Source of the DNA: Chionoecetes opilio
Taxonomy: Eukaryota; Arthropoda; Malacostraca; Decapoda; Majidae
Assembly: GCA_016584305.1 (NCBI GenBank)
Contig: JACEEZ010023000.1
Location: forward strand, 141,116-205,115
DNA length: 64,000 nt
Reading direction: 5' to 3'
The notes beneath the pieces were generated by a model, which was not told the origin of the DNA, did not search any database, and saw nothing but the letters and a program-made list of their open reading frames with translations. Position 1 is the stretch's first letter, and every line of letters starts with the position of its first letter. Positions 1 through 10,639 of this stretch are shown piece by piece. Made by a program: the position numbers and the translations under genes.

Positions 1-90
1 TAAATATAAAAAAAAAATGCACTTGGCCAGTTCTTTATGATGAAAATGCAATGAAATACACACACAGTCACACACACACACATACACACA

Positions 91-350
91 CGCCTGGACA
101 GCTCGGTGGGTTACAGCGTCAGGTACCAATCTGTCGTCCGGAGTTCGATCCCCGGTCCCACTCATTACCGGGGGGATTTTTCCACTGATAAATTACTGTC
201 TCCCTTGAGCAAGTGGATGGGTGTGTGTGGTGTGTGAGGTCCCAGCATTACCCAAAGATCAGTATTTATGATCTCCAAGCTCGCCACGGGAGGGTGAAAC
301 TGCCGATCGCGAGTCCGACTCGCGTGGACAAGACCATGGGTGAACCAGGA
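91..350 (+). repeat. tRNA-derived SINE, copy 1
   Basis: The head carries a tRNA-like internal RNA polymerase III promoter: an A-box-like stretch (TGGACAGCTCGGTGGG, about 95-110) and a B-box-like GAGTTCGATCC near 140-150. The body, with a GTCTCCC..GAGCAAG block, 'CCCAGCATTACCC' and 'GACTCGCG..GACAAGACCATGG', recurs in reverse orientation at 59965-60250. The two copies have similar bodies but diverged tRNA heads. It is preceded by a CA repeat. Calling it a SINE rests on the two boxes plus the dispersed second copy; no functional tRNA fold is claimed. Confidence 0.7.
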
Positions 351-660
351 TCTATAACTCTAGGAAAAACCCTGGGGTGAACCATGGGCAGTGGCGGATT
401 TACATTGAGGTTAATGAGCCTGCAGCCTCAGGCCCCGGGCATTCAGGGGTCCGCGATGAATAGATAAATAGATAAAATATATAAAAATTAGATGTATTAA
501 AATATACAGTAATAAAAAACATGTACGTATAAGAACGCTGATATACTGAAGGCAGCCATAATTCGACATTCGAGTTAGTAGTATAATTTGGCGAATTGTT
601 ACTTAGGCCTTTTATATTATTTAGTTACTTAATAAACATTCTTAATGATTTCAAATAATA
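351..660. other. Unrecognised AT-rich spacer
   Basis: No supported gene. It contains a short GATAGATAAATA-type simple tract near 460-480 and otherwise AT-rich sequence. The first 80 bases may still belong to the tail of the preceding SINE. Confidence 0.4.
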
Positions 661-1130
661 AAGATACTTTGAAATATAAAGGTATGAGTGTGGGAGTAAT
701 GAGTGGTGAGGTATGGGTGTGTGAGTAATGAGTGGTGAGGTATGGGTGTGTGAGTAATGAGTGGTGAGGTATGGATGTGGGAGTAATGATTGGTGAGGTA
801 TGGGTGTGTGAGTAATGAGTGGTGAGGTATGGGTGTGTGGGAGTAATGAGTGGTGAGGTATGGGTGTGTGGGAGTTATGAGTGGTGAGGTATGGGTGGGT
901 GTGTGGGAGTAATGAGTGGTGAGGTATGGGTGTGTGAGTAATGAGTGATGAGGTATGGGTGTGGGAGTAATGAGTGGTGAGGTATGGGTGTGTGAGTAAT
1001 GAGTGGTGAGGTATGGATGTGTGAGTAATGAGTGGTGAGGTATGGATGTGGGAGTAATGAGTGGTGAGTTATGGGTGTGGTAGTAATGAGTGGTGAGTTA
1101 TGGGTGTGGTAGTAATGAGTGGTATGATTT
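661..1130. repeat. Minisatellite, about 29-bp unit
   Basis: About sixteen near-perfect tandem units built on GAGTAATGAGTGGTGAGG plus TATGGGTGTGT, with small length changes in the GTGT part. The minus strand is open for 90 codons only because the unit lacks stops in that frame, giving a His/Thr/Pro repeat; this is not a gene. The ACCCAT/TCACTC flavour on the minus strand resembles the minisatellite inside the elements at 14.7-20.7 kb, but the units differ. Confidence 0.9.
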
Positions 1131-1375
1131 GACTGTCGTTTTTTCATTAAATTGTCCTATTTCCATTTCCATGGGGATTCTGCCTTTTATTTATGTTAGA
1201 TAGTCTGGCAAGCCTGAGTTGACCACCATTCAATTACAAATTCTGGTGGTCACTGACATCTACAACATTAATGACATACCTAGAGGCCAGCAAATCGGAA
1301 AAGAATATATTGTTGTCTTCAATATATATGTACTTCACTGTACTGTACTGTACTGTACTTCAGAATATATGTACA

Positions 1376-1722
1376 TGTGTTGAAGGAACTACCACGTGTA
1401 CGTAAGACTACCCGCCTCTTGTAGTTTCCTTATAATCTTGACTCATGTGGTTGTGGGCACCGGGCGGTATAGGCCACGCCCCTCCCCGATAACCCCGGCC
1501 TCGTCTGCGCCGCTCCACACACTTTGAAGTAGTGGTAAGTTATTCCTTTTGATATCAACTTGCTAATAATACCCCACATCTCATCTAACCCAACCCTTAC
1601 AGCCGACAATCACATATTCAATATACTTGGGAGGAGAGGATGGGGCGGTATAGAAATATATATTAATTTCCGCCATAAATTCCGTCCACACTCCACCATG
1701 GCGTGATCTTCTTCTTCTTGTG
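1376..1722. repeat. Paralogous host segment, left part (copy of 39860-40208)
   Basis: The stretch matches 39860-40208 almost base for base with scattered changes and small indels. Landmarks are AAGGAACTACCACGTGTA, 'GGCCACGCCCCTCCCCGATAA' in shorter form, CATATTCAATATACTTGGGA and GGCGTGATCTTCTTCTTC. At 40.2 kb the sequence continues directly into what is found here at 5046 onward, so 1723-5045 looks like inserted material. No coding capacity is seen. Confidence 0.8.
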
Positions 1723-1738
1723 ACCTCTACCGCTTAGT

Positions 1739-2480
1739 ATGCTTCGAGGAGCATCACTGGATGACTTGTACCAGAGAGAGCCAGATAATGAGAATATAAG
1801 CCTCGCATACAAAGAAAGATCCTTGTAATACTAATTATAATCCATCAATAGGTAGAATAATCCTTGTAAATAATAGTAATAAGCCTTTGATAGTAAAAAA
1901 GAAACGACAGGGACACAGCTCGACGGCTACTGATGCGCATCAAGTTGTAGAAATGCCCCATTTGAAACGCTAGACTTGCCCCGAGCATGGGCTTCGTTTG
2001 GGTGGGGGACAGACTCTTCATAGTCTTCTATAGAAGACAGTTCCATAAACCCTTTACTCTTCATTTTCATCTATTCCAAATGGAACTGTCGCCGAGAATT
2101 TTTGCGTCAGCGAGCGTTCCACCGTCGGCGACAGTTGGTGCTTCGGCGACAGTTCCTATCGGCGACAGTTCCATAAACCATCACCATCATCACCGCCCAC
2201 CACCATGGTACCTGGAACTGTCGCCGATCGGAACTCTCGCCGTCGTCGTCGAGTGTTCCAATTCTTGATATTACAGGACCCAATATATGCATTTAATCAA
2301 GTGTTACCCGTGTTTCTGCATTCAGGGATGAAATACTATCGTTAGCTTGATCAGTTAGGTTAGATTAGGTGCCATTGTCCAGGTTAGGTTAACATTTCCA
2401 CGTCGACGAGAGTTCTAGTTTGTTGTTTCGGCGAGAATTCCCATCGGCGACACTTCCATAAACCACCACCATCACCATCA
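1739..2480. repeat. Dispersed 'GGCGACAGTTCC' repeat, order A-B
   Basis: Part A (about 1785-2180) and part B (about 2205-2470) are each rich in the word GGCGACAGTTCC and its complement, suggesting many small hairpins. The same two parts occur in the opposite order (B then A) at 43545-44225, and diverged at 59835-60475 where a SINE separates them. Frames of 60-90 codons across it are not conserved as protein. The family is unknown to me. Confidence 0.75.
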
Positions 2481-2629
2481 CTATGGGCCATATTCAAGAA
2501 TTTTTCTCCACCCGTTGTGTCGGTTTTTGGTATACAAGAATCAAAATACGACGCGACGCGTCGAGCTCAGGGGTGTAGGTATGTCAGCTGATTCCCGACA
2601 ACTTGCACATATATAGTATAGTATATAGG

Positions 2630-4127
2630 ATAGTATGTATGAGGACACACGGGCAGTGTACAGGCTTGGGGACATAGAGACAGAGTGGGTAGGTAGTCGA
2701 AGAGGGGTTAGGCAGGGCTGCGTGTTATCACCGTTACTTTTTGGCTTATATACAGAGGAATTAGCAATTAGGTTGAGAAATTCGGGCTATGGGATAAGGG
2801 TTGGGGAGGAAAAGTTGAGCAGTTTACTATATGCTGACGACATAGTTGTCATGAGTGAGGACAGTGGAGAACTTCAGGAGATGCTACATATAGTCGCACA
2901 GTATGGGAGGGATTTTGGGATGAAATTTAACAGTGAGAAAAGTCAGGTCCTGGTTATAAATGGAGAGGCAGCAGATGAGGGTAGGAGTTGGGAAATGGGA
3001 GACCTGAGGATAGGGCGCACCGAGTCATATAAATACCTAGGTATCACGGTAGATGGGAAGGGAGCAGATAGGACGAAACAGGATAAAATAGGAAAAGCAA
3101 ATCAGTGGGTGGGAAGGCTTGGTAGTGTAGCAAGATGTAGGGCAAACAGGTATGAGGTAGTAAGAGGGTTGTGGAAAGGCATGGCAGTACCGAGCCTCAT
3201 GTATGGGGCAGAGTGTATGAGGTGGACGGTAGGAGAGTTGGACAAGTTAGAGGTAGTACAGAACAGGGTAGGTAGACTTGCACTAGAGGCAAACAGGTAT
3301 GTAGCAGTGGAGGCGATCAGGGGAGAGGCAGGGTGGAGTACCTTTGCGGAGAGAATAGGAAAGTCAGTGCTTAATTACAAAATCAGGCTTAGAAAAATGG
3401 ATGAAAACAGGTGGGCTCGAAAAGTTTATGAGTGGATAGGACAGAGTAGTAAATGGGATAGATCAAGCAGACGGTGGGAGAGGAAGTGTGGGTTACAGGG
3501 TTTCACAGATAGGATACACCAGTCTAGTGAGGGGGAGTTAAAGCGAAAGGTGAATGACCAAGTTCAGAGGCAGGGCAGGGAGATGTGGAGACAGAGGATG
3601 GAGGGTAAGAGTTCTCTGAATTGGTACAAGGGGAAGACCACACCAAAGTGTGAGGTCTTTTATGATGGTAGCTTGGGGAGTGGTTTATTATTTAAAGCAA
3701 GGACAAAATCTCTGGAGGTCAATAGTAGAACATATAGATGGGCAAACGAAGGAAGCAAGATATGTCAAATGTGTATGGGTAGACTAGATGAAACTGTAGA
3801 TCACCTGGTATTAATGTGTCCAAGGTATGATGAGGAAAGAGAGCGGCTTATAGCAATAGTGGCACGGGAGGTAGGCGTGGATCAGTGGGATAGAGTGGCA
3901 GAGGGGAACATAGATGGGATAATGGAATTTCTTTTAGGTTTGAGTAGGGTACAGGACACCAATAGAAGAATCATTGAAGGGGTTAAAGTATTTCTAGAAA
4001 AGGCTTGGGTAAAAAGAGCAGAGAGTTAGGGCCTAATCCTACAAGCCCTCAGGGAGCCAGCCGGAAAATAGGCTTTGAACTGCGACTGAAAACCGTGGTT
4101 TAGCTCCCCACCTAGAAAGAAGAAGAC
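2630..4127 (+). mobile_element. LINE (non-LTR retrotransposon), 5'-truncated copy 1
   Basis: The element begins inside the reverse transcriptase, where similarity to the reverse copy at 36173-38106 starts (base 2630), and ends about 98 bp after the stop codon in a short GAA-type tail rather than poly(A). The shared 3' untranslated part, containing CTCAGGGAGCCAGCCGG and TTTAGCTCCCCACCT, is the same in both copies. 5' truncation is the normal result of incomplete target-primed reverse transcription. No clean target duplication was found here. Confidence 0.9.
2635..4029 (+). CDS. LINE reverse transcriptase, C-terminal part
   Basis: A 464-residue open frame. It contains the RT motif RRGVRQGCVLSPLLFGLY at about residues 23-40 and the catalytic LLYADDIVV box near residues 64-72, followed by the thumb (ADEGRSWEM..YKYLGITVDGKG). 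Near the C-terminus is a CX2CX9HX4C zinc-binding motif (CQMCMGRLDETVDHLVLMC, near residue 380), typical of the region after RT in many LINEs. The N-terminal endonuclease and the first RT motifs are missing, so the first methionine is not a real start. The frame is intact and differs by roughly ten residues over 369 from the copy at 36268-37377, suggesting recent activity of the family. The LINE clade cannot be fixed by eye. Confidence 0.9.
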   Translation: MYEDTRAVYRLGDIETEWVGSRRGVRQGCVLSPLLFGLYTEELAIRLRNSGYGIRVGEEKLSSLLYADDIVVMSEDSGELQEMLHIVAQYGRDFGMKFNSEKSQVLVINGEAADEGRSWEMGDLRIGRTESYKYLGITVDGKGADRTKQDKIGKANQWVGRLGSVARCRANRYEVVRGLWKGMAVPSLMYGAECMRWTVGELDKLEVVQNRVGRLALEANRYVAVEAIRGEAGWSTFAERIGKSVLNYKIRLRKMDENRWARKVYEWIGQSSKWDRSSRRWERKCGLQGFTDRIHQSSEGELKRKVNDQVQRQGREMWRQRMEGKSSLNWYKGKTTPKCEVFYDGSLGSGLLFKARTKSLEVNSRTYRWANEGSKICQMCMGRLDETVDHLVLMCPRYDEERERLIAIVAREVGVDQWDRVAEGNIDGIMEFLLGLSRVQDTNRRIIEGVKVFLEKAWVKRAES

Positions 4128-5045
4128 ATCCCCCCTTCATCCCGTTCTCCACTCATTCCATCGTATTTCTTCCCAGACCATTACAGGAGAGTTTTCAACA
4201 CAACCGAGAGTGACAGCCATACACTGTGAATGCACACGTGTCATCATTAAGGTAAAATCTGGTCCAGGAGGCCTTATATAGGTGTGTGAACTTGTGAGGA
4301 AGCCAGGCGGCGGCGGGAGGGTGGAGGGCAGCCATTGTGTGGAGCAGTGGTGGCGGGCCGTTCAAATGTACTCGCACGCATCACTCAGGCCAATTTTTTC
4401 TGCACCAACGCCTCAGACAAGTGGCGAACACTAACTTAGCTATTATTTTAATGTCAGAAATGATAAATTTCACTAGTAAAATGTATTAGATATGTATAAA
4501 ACAGTCAAAATACTGATGCCGCTTTGGGCTCGCTTGTGTTGGTACGCCTGTCAAATATCCACCAGTCGGGGCAGTTCTTGTAGATGAGACCAGTGGAGGT
4601 ACGACGGTGGAAAATCTCCACCGGCCGGGATTTGACGAGCATTCTTGAATATAGCCCTATATATATACGAGGTTTGACGATGGAGAAACTGCAAGTAAGG
4701 AATGAAAAGTTTACGAAAAGACTACATAAGGACTAAAGACAGAGAAAACACGGATGACAATAAGAAAAAGTTATAGATGAAATAAGAATGGTTAGGTATA
4801 CAGAGAATTGAGAAAATCTGGCAACTCTTGATGAATTTGAGTCTTGCGGCTTACAGATGTTATTCACCTTAATTTATGTGTTAAGGACGACTAGTATCAC
4901 TCCTAAAGAGCCATACTATGGATCAGATTATACTGTCATTCACACACACCGTATATAGATAATGGAGTAGGCCTATAGCATGGCTGCATGGTATTTCATG
5001 GACCAGTGTTGCGAGGGACTAGTTCTCGAGCATACAACCTTAGCC
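4128..5045. other. Unrecognised spacer
   Basis: No conserved frame. A GC-rich stretch (4290-4360) followed by AT-rich sequence. It lies within the interval 1723-5045 that is absent from the paralogous locus at 40.2 kb, so it is probably part of an inserted block. Confidence 0.4.
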
Positions 5046-5212
5046 GTGTTTTTGTCGTCCAAGCACCGTCATGGTACGAAGACCGTTTTTTGAAGCGATT
5101 GGTTTCTGCGACAAAAACACAACAAGCTTGGTAGGAACCGAAATAATAATCAACGCAAAACATTGCAAACAATATCACAAAGTAGCATAACACACATTGC
5201 AGCAAGTGTTAT
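5046..5212 (-). repeat. Dispersed repeat with recurring short frame, copy 1
   Basis: The segment carries the words TTGTCGTCCAAGCACCGTC and GCGACAAAAACACAACAAGC. It recurs at 40215-40376 (same orientation) and inverted at 56297-56500. On the minus strand all three copies stay open over a hydrophobic Cys/Phe/Tyr-rich peptide with the shared core ILFAMFC-DYYFGSYQACCV. The frame has no ATG (it opens at TTG), so I treat it as repeat sequence that happens to be open, not a proven gene. The segment ends at the Gypsy insertion point. Confidence 0.7.
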
Positions 5213-5605
5213 TGTAACTAGGTGGAGTGTTCATAGCTTATGGTTGAACTGGAATGATGGATACTCATTTTGTCAGTTCAGGTTAATTTTATTGCATAAA
5301 ATCTGGAGTATATATACAGAATTTCTGGTTTCATAAATGGTGATTTTAAAGGTATATGTGAAACTCGACCAAGACTTGCGAGTTTCACCAAAGACACTTC
5401 CAGTATACATTGCTGGTGACACGTTGTATATAATTACTTACATTGATGAGCTGATAACAGTGCAAGAACATGATAATGATAACAACAAATATTGAAGACT
5501 ACGAAATAGAATAGTCCCCGTGCTACGCTGGTTCTGTTAGAGACAGCACTGGTAGAGAACGGAAACATGAAAAGACTGAAAGGGATGACTACTTTAGTCG
5601 CTACA
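5213..5605 (-). repeat. 3' LTR of Gypsy element 1
   Basis: 393 bp, nearly identical to the 5' LTR at 10640-11034. The clearest differences are a CT indel (GGTTCTGTTAG versus GGTTCTCTGTTAG) and one A/G change (AAGGGATGAC versus AAGGGGTGAC). Such low divergence points to a recent insertion. Confidence 0.95.
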
Positions 5606-8600
5606 GTACCCCCCCCCTAGTGACGCGGGAGGAGGAACGAGACTTTGATAGAGCGGCGTTGTAGAGCTTTTGTAGAGCGGCGTTGCCTGGGTGTTGGCGA
5701 TGTGATGGTAGCGATGTGTGGCTTGCTCTGGGGCCAACAGGTATGCCGGTTTGACGCGGTCGATGGCCACTGCGTCCTGAGTACCGTTTCTGTCAATGGT
5801 GACAGTCTTCCTGGTCCTTCTCAGGACGAGGTAGGGGCCTTGGTAGGGCTGCGTTAGAGGCCGGCGAACGGCATCTACGCGTACGAAAACGTGGGTGCAG
5901 GTGTCGAGGTCCTGGCTCACAAAGGTCTTCTTTGGGGAAGAACGAGGCTGCACTGGCTGAAGGCTTCCCATAGTGCTTTTGAGGCGAGAGGCGAAGTCGT
6001 GGACACTGCAGGGTGCAGGGTCGGGTGTTTTCACCAGGAGTTCACCTGGGAGTCTAAGACTGGTGCCGTAAACCAGCTCAGCCGAGGAGTGGTGCAGGTC
6101 CTCCTTCAGGGATGATCTGATGCGAGGAGAAACGATGGGGAGAGCCAGAGGCCAAATCTCTCGTTGGGCGGAAGCCATGAGGAGGACTTTAATTGGCGAT
6201 GGAAACGTTCGACCATGCCGTTGGCCTGTGGGTGGTAGCTGGAAGTCCTGTAGCGGCGGATGCCGAGCAGGGTCATGACCTTGTTCCATATTCTGGCCTC
6301 GAAACTGGCCGCCACGATCTGAGGTGAGGCTGAGTGGGACACCGAACCTGGAGACCCAGGTAGTGATGAAGGTGTGGGCGACGGTGTCCGTTGTGATGTC
6401 AGCGATAGGGGTGGCTTCGGGCCAACGTGAAAAGCGATCCACGCAGGTGAGGATGGTAGCGATGACCGGCAGAAGGTGGCAGGGGCCCGACCAGGTCAAT
6501 GTGGACGTGGTCGAATCTCTCCGTGACGGGTGAGAAAGTGCCGGGTGGAGAGTGGGTGTGCCGAGTCACCTTGGAGGCTTGACAGCTGGTGCAGGTGCGA
6601 GTCCAATGTCTGACGTCTCTGTTGATGCCCTCCATACGAAACGGGACGTCATCAGATGCTGTTGTAGCTCGGATGCCGGGGTGAGAGAGATCGTGGAGCT
6701 GACGAAAAGCCTGGTAGCCGTGTCGTTGTGGCAGGTAGGGACGGACGGTGTCTGTAGAGATGTCAGCGTAGAGGACGACCTTGGTACCTGGGAGCGTGAG
6801 TTGCTCATTTTGAGCGCCGGGTTGTGCAGTAGCTTGTTCAATTCAGCGTCGTCAGACTGGTCAGCAGCTATGGCGGCGTAGTCAAGAGAAAAGGACGTCA
6901 CAGCAGTGATGTTCCGGGAGAGGGCGTCTGCGGGGGCGTTGTCTGCACCTTTGATGTACCTGATGTCGGTCGTGAATTGAGAAATGTAATCCATGTGGCG
7001 TAACTGCCGTGGGGTGTAAGAGTCCTTGTTTTTCAAAAAGGTAGTAGTGAGAGGCTTGTGGTCGGTGTATACACGGAAGTGACGGCCTTCAATGAAGTAG
7101 CGGAAACGCTTGACGGCCTTGAAGATGGCGAGAAGTTCTCGATCGAATGCGCTGTACTTGGTTTCGGCCGTGTTGAGCTTCTGTGAGAAAAGGCAATCGG
7201 CTTCCAGGCACCGTCGACGAGTTGTTGGAGGATGGCACCGGTCCCAGTGTCGGAGGCGTCCGTCACGATGGAAGTCTCCGCGTCAGGGGATGGGAAAGAC
7301 AACATGGCTGTGTCGCTGAGGGCCTTTTTAGCTGCGAGGAAAGCAGCGTCAGCATCCGGAGTCCAGATCAGTGTGACAGATTGGCCCCGCTTACAGGGTC
7401 TGATCATGGCGTGGAGTGGCTGAAGGAGGAGAGAGCAGCGTGGGATGAAACGGTTGTAGTAATTGATCATGCCCAGGAATTCTTTGAGTTTACGCTGGGT
7501 GGATGGCTTCGGGAACTGCCGAATGGCTTCACAACTTCGTGTGGAGTGGAGCGAAACCTGCTGAGTTACAGTGTGGCCGAGGAAGGTGAGAGAGGTGACG
7601 CCGAACACAGACTTGTCCGCGTTGATCTGTATGCCGTAGTTTTGCAGGCGGGTGAGGACTTGGTGAAGGTGCTGGCGGTGTGAGGCTTCATCTGGGCTCG
7701 CGATGAGTAGGTCGTCGATGTAAGCGAAGCAGGAAGGCAAACCTCGAAGAACCTCGTCGATGAAACGTTGGAAGGTCTGGGCCGCATTCATGAGACCGAA
7801 AAGGCATCCTGGACGTACTCGAACAGGCCGAAGGGCGTGATGATGGCAGTCTCGGGATGTCATCAGGGTGGACTGGGATCTGGTGAAAGGCCTTGACAAG
7901 GTCTATGCGTGAGAAAATGTTGGTTGCCGATGAGTTGGGACGAGAAATCCTGGATGTTTGGCACCGGGTATCTGTCCCTTTGGGTGTGAGAGTTGAGGGC
8001 ACGGTAGTCTCCGCAGGGCCGTATGTCGCCGTTCTTCTTGGGACGACGTGGAGGCTGATGACCAGTTGCTGCTGCTGGGCCGCACAATACCTTGTCGCAT
8101 CAGAGACTCGAACTCGGCCTTGGCTTGCCGGTAGCGTTGAGGCGCTAAGCGACGGGCCTTGGCGTGTACTGGAGGTCCTGTGGTCTCGATGTGATGCGTG
8201 GACATGGTGTTTGTCGGGCAAGCTGGTGAGTAAGGTTGAGTCAGCGTAGGGAAAGATCTAAGAAGGTCGGCGAACTGGTGGTCCTTTTGGATGACAGAGA
8301 GGTGCATGCTGTGTCCTGGCGCTGGTCGTGCTGTGGAGGAGATGGAGGTGAGTGGGTCAACCAACTTTTGACCCTTGACGTCCACCAAGAGGTTGAAGTG
8401 CCTCAGGAAGTCTGCTCCGAGGATTGCTTGGGAAACGTTCCCGACATAGAAGGTCCATTCGAAAGAACGTCGTAGGTGGGAGATTGAGTTTCAAGGTGCG
8501 CCGTGTGTAAACAGGTATTTTGGTCCCGTTAGCGGCGAAAAGATGCAGGATGGGAGGTAAGGTTCGTAGACTGGCGGGCGCGGGATAACGCTGACATCGG

Positions 8601-8690
8601 CGCCGGTGTCGATCAGGAAATTGAAGTTGGAGCGTTTGTCGTGAAGGCGGAGCAGCGATGAGGTTTGGCGAGAAGTATGCTGCACTAGTA
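5594..8690 (-). pseudogene. pol: Gypsy element 1 pol (protease-RT-RNase H-integrase), frameshifted
   Basis: Read on the minus strand. Aspartic protease: FLIDTGADVSVIP at about 8591-8620. Reverse transcriptase: RPCGDYRALNSHT, then DLVKAFHQIPVHPDDIP, then PFGLMNAAQTF-type sequence and the catalytic YIDDLLIAS (about 7705-7725). RNase H: VTDASDTGTGAILQQ (about 7225-7270). Integrase: the CTSC half of its zinc finger (about 6590), [21 protein letters not shown] (about 6320), and a C-terminal GPY/F module ([20 protein letters not shown]). The frame changes repeatedly (near 8490, 7900-8090, 7040, 6560 and 6300), so no single polyprotein can be read. The last frame stops just inside the 3' LTR. These enzymes copy the element RNA into DNA and insert it. 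Confidence 0.9.
5606..5620 (-). other. Polypurine tract of Gypsy element 1
   Basis: On the minus strand the 3' LTR is preceded by CTAGGGGGGGGGTAC. The nine-G purine run lies three bases from the LTR and is the expected plus-strand primer. Confidence 0.75.
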
Positions 8691-9552
8691 CTCGCCTTTT
8701 TCGTTTGATGCCGCGTACGAGCAGGGGGGGTCGCACTTTGAGGCTTTGCTGCCGAAGTTGTCGTGGTACCAGCAGAGTCCTGGGCTTCTCGAGCGAAAGC
8801 GTTGCTGGCGGCGTTGAGGTGTGGGTGGCCGTGGACGGTACTGGCGTTGCTGAGGTGTGGATGAGCGGGGTCGTTGGTGGTCCTGCATTTGCCTCTTGAG
8901 AGAAGTAACCTCAGTCGTGAACTGATTCTTGAGAGAGATGACTTCTGTCGAAAGCTGGGATACCAGCTGGGTGAGCAAGGCGAGCTGAGTGTTGTCCTGG
9001 GTCGAAGCTGAGGACACTGAAGAAACATGTTGTGTAGGAACTGTTGCTACAAAGTCGTCTGCTAACTTGGCGATGGCATCGGGGTCTAGGTTATCCTTGA
9101 CGCAGAAAAGGACGTTTTGTGTAGCAGTAGGCAGGCGTTGGTAAAACAGCTGTTTGAACAACTCTGGGTCGAAAGTGCTATACTTGTCACCCAGTAGTAG
9201 CTTCATGCGACGCAGTAGGTCTGTCGGTTTCTCGTCACCCAACTCGTCCTTGGAGAACAGTTCTTTAAGGCGGGTGGCGGTAGAAGACTGGAGGCTTGAG
9301 AGTACGCATTTTTTTAGGTCTTCGTAGGGTGTGGCGGAGGTGGCAGCTGTTGAGATTACGTCAGCAACTTGTGGAAGGACGTCGAGAGGCAGGAAACTAG
9401 CGGCGTGGGTGAACTGGGTGAGCTTGTTGTGATTTGGATGCTTTGAATCCGCATTCCAGGACAGTGAACCACATGGACGGGTTAAGTGGAGAGAAAGGTG
9501 GCGCTCTCAGTGTCTCTGCTGCTGCAGTGGGTAGGTTGTCGTCGTCAGGCAT
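8691..9552 (-). pseudogene. gag: Gypsy element 1 gag, one frameshift
   Basis: A methionine at 9550-9552 opens MPDDDNLPTAAAETLR and reaches NPSMWFTVLECGF, a typical arthropod Gypsy gag opening. A one-base shift near 9435 is needed to continue into NHNKLTQFTHAASFL and then the long frame 9242-8685. That frame includes a Gln/Ser/Thr-rich coiled-coil-like stretch, an Arg/Pro-rich basic region and CWYHDNFGSKASKCDPPC, a Cys/His zinc-knuckle-like motif near 8725-8778. Gag packages element RNA into virus-like particles. The shift could be mutation or sequencing error. Confidence 0.8.
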
Positions 9553-9659
9553 GGCGAAGTTGAGTGAAAGCGCAGGTGTGGACTGGACGGGTGTCCCAGT
9601 TGTTCAGGGAACGAAACACGGTTACGCAAGTAGCACTGGTGCGTAACTGTACGCCGGTG

Positions 9660-9935
9660 AGTAACTGCACTTAACTGGGGGTGGGAGCACCGTTAATCCG
9701 CGGAAGAGTAGAGTAATCCATGGGGCGGCGAGCGGCGGCCGTGGAGCGAGTCACTTTAACACTGTGGGGCTGAGGGTTGAGTAATCCACAGGGTTGTTGA
9801 GTAATCTATAGGACGGCGAGCGGCGGCCGTGGAGTGAGTCACGTTAACACTGTGGAGTTGAGGGTTGAGTAATCCACAGGGCTGGTAAGTAATCCATAGG
9901 GCGGCGAGCGGCGGCCGTGGAGTGATTCAATAACA
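9660..9935. repeat. 88-bp tandem repeats in Gypsy 1 leader
   Basis: Three copies with exact 88-base spacing: the CGGCGAGCGGCGGCCGTGGA landmark falls at about 9725, 9813 and 9901, each copy also carrying GAGTAATCCA and AACACTGTGG. They lie between the 5' LTR and gag, in the untranslated leader. Confidence 0.85.
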
Positions 9936-9989
9936 CCGTGGGGCTGCGCAGAATGCGCGTGAGGTCGTGCTGAGGGCGCAAGGAGGCGT

Positions 9990-10330
9990 CAGAGGGTGGA
10001 GTGGCAGCGCTGAGTGCACATAGGCCACTGAGGCGTCTGAGGAAGCAGGGCCCGCGCTAAACACGCATAAGGCCGCTGAGGACGCGGTGAGCCGTCTGGA
10101 GGGGGGCAGCGGCCGCGCTAAATGCGCATAGGCCGCAGTGAGGCCTCGGAGGAAGCAGGGCCCGCGCTAAATGCGCATAAGGCCGCTGAAGACACGGTGA
10201 GCCGTCTGAAGGGGCAGTAGCCGCGCTGAATGCGCATAGGCTGCTGAGGACGCAGTGAGGCGCCTGGCGGGGTAGTGGCCGCGCTGAATGCGCATAGGCC
10301 GCTGAGGACGCAGTAAGGCGTCTGAGGGCA
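9990..10330. repeat. 50-60-bp GC-rich tandem repeats in Gypsy 1 leader
   Basis: About six diverged units, each with GCTGAGGACGC, a G-rich stretch and CCGCGCT(A/G)AATGCGCATA. The minus-strand open frame across it (10118-10447) only reflects the repeat. Confidence 0.85.
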
Positions 10331-10621
10331 AAAATGCCCTGAGGAAGGCACAGAAGGTGCCGGGGTTTGGGTGGGAAACCTGACTAGGTGGCAGCTACAC
10401 GTATGAAGTGTAATTCTCCCTATCCCGCTTTCAACCCTAGCGATCACCAGTGAAGCTGGAGGCTAGGAATATACAGCAGGAGCAATGGGACGAATGCTTC
10501 CGAAGACGCAGGTCCCACTACTAGGAGAGGTGTGCTCATGTGTCCAGCAAAGCATAGAAATTGTATTTCTATGCCATGATGTACAGCACCAGTTTTAAGC
10601 CAACCTAGGAACCATTAGCTA

Positions 10622-10639
10622 CACTCCAGGGTCACCATT
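10622..10639 (-). other. Primer-binding site of Gypsy element 1
   Basis: On the minus strand, two bases after the 5' LTR, the sequence reads TGGTGACCCTGGAGTG. This is complementary to a tRNA 3' end finishing in CCA and is in the position expected for minus-strand priming. I do not assign the tRNA. Confidence 0.65.

Noticed and set aside
665..1130. CRISPR-like regular repeats
   Set aside because: Units are contiguous with no unique spacers; the genome is eukaryotic.
875..1147. 90-codon His/Thr/Pro frame on the minus strand
   Set aside because: It is the translation of a 29-bp minisatellite; the repetition follows the DNA unit.
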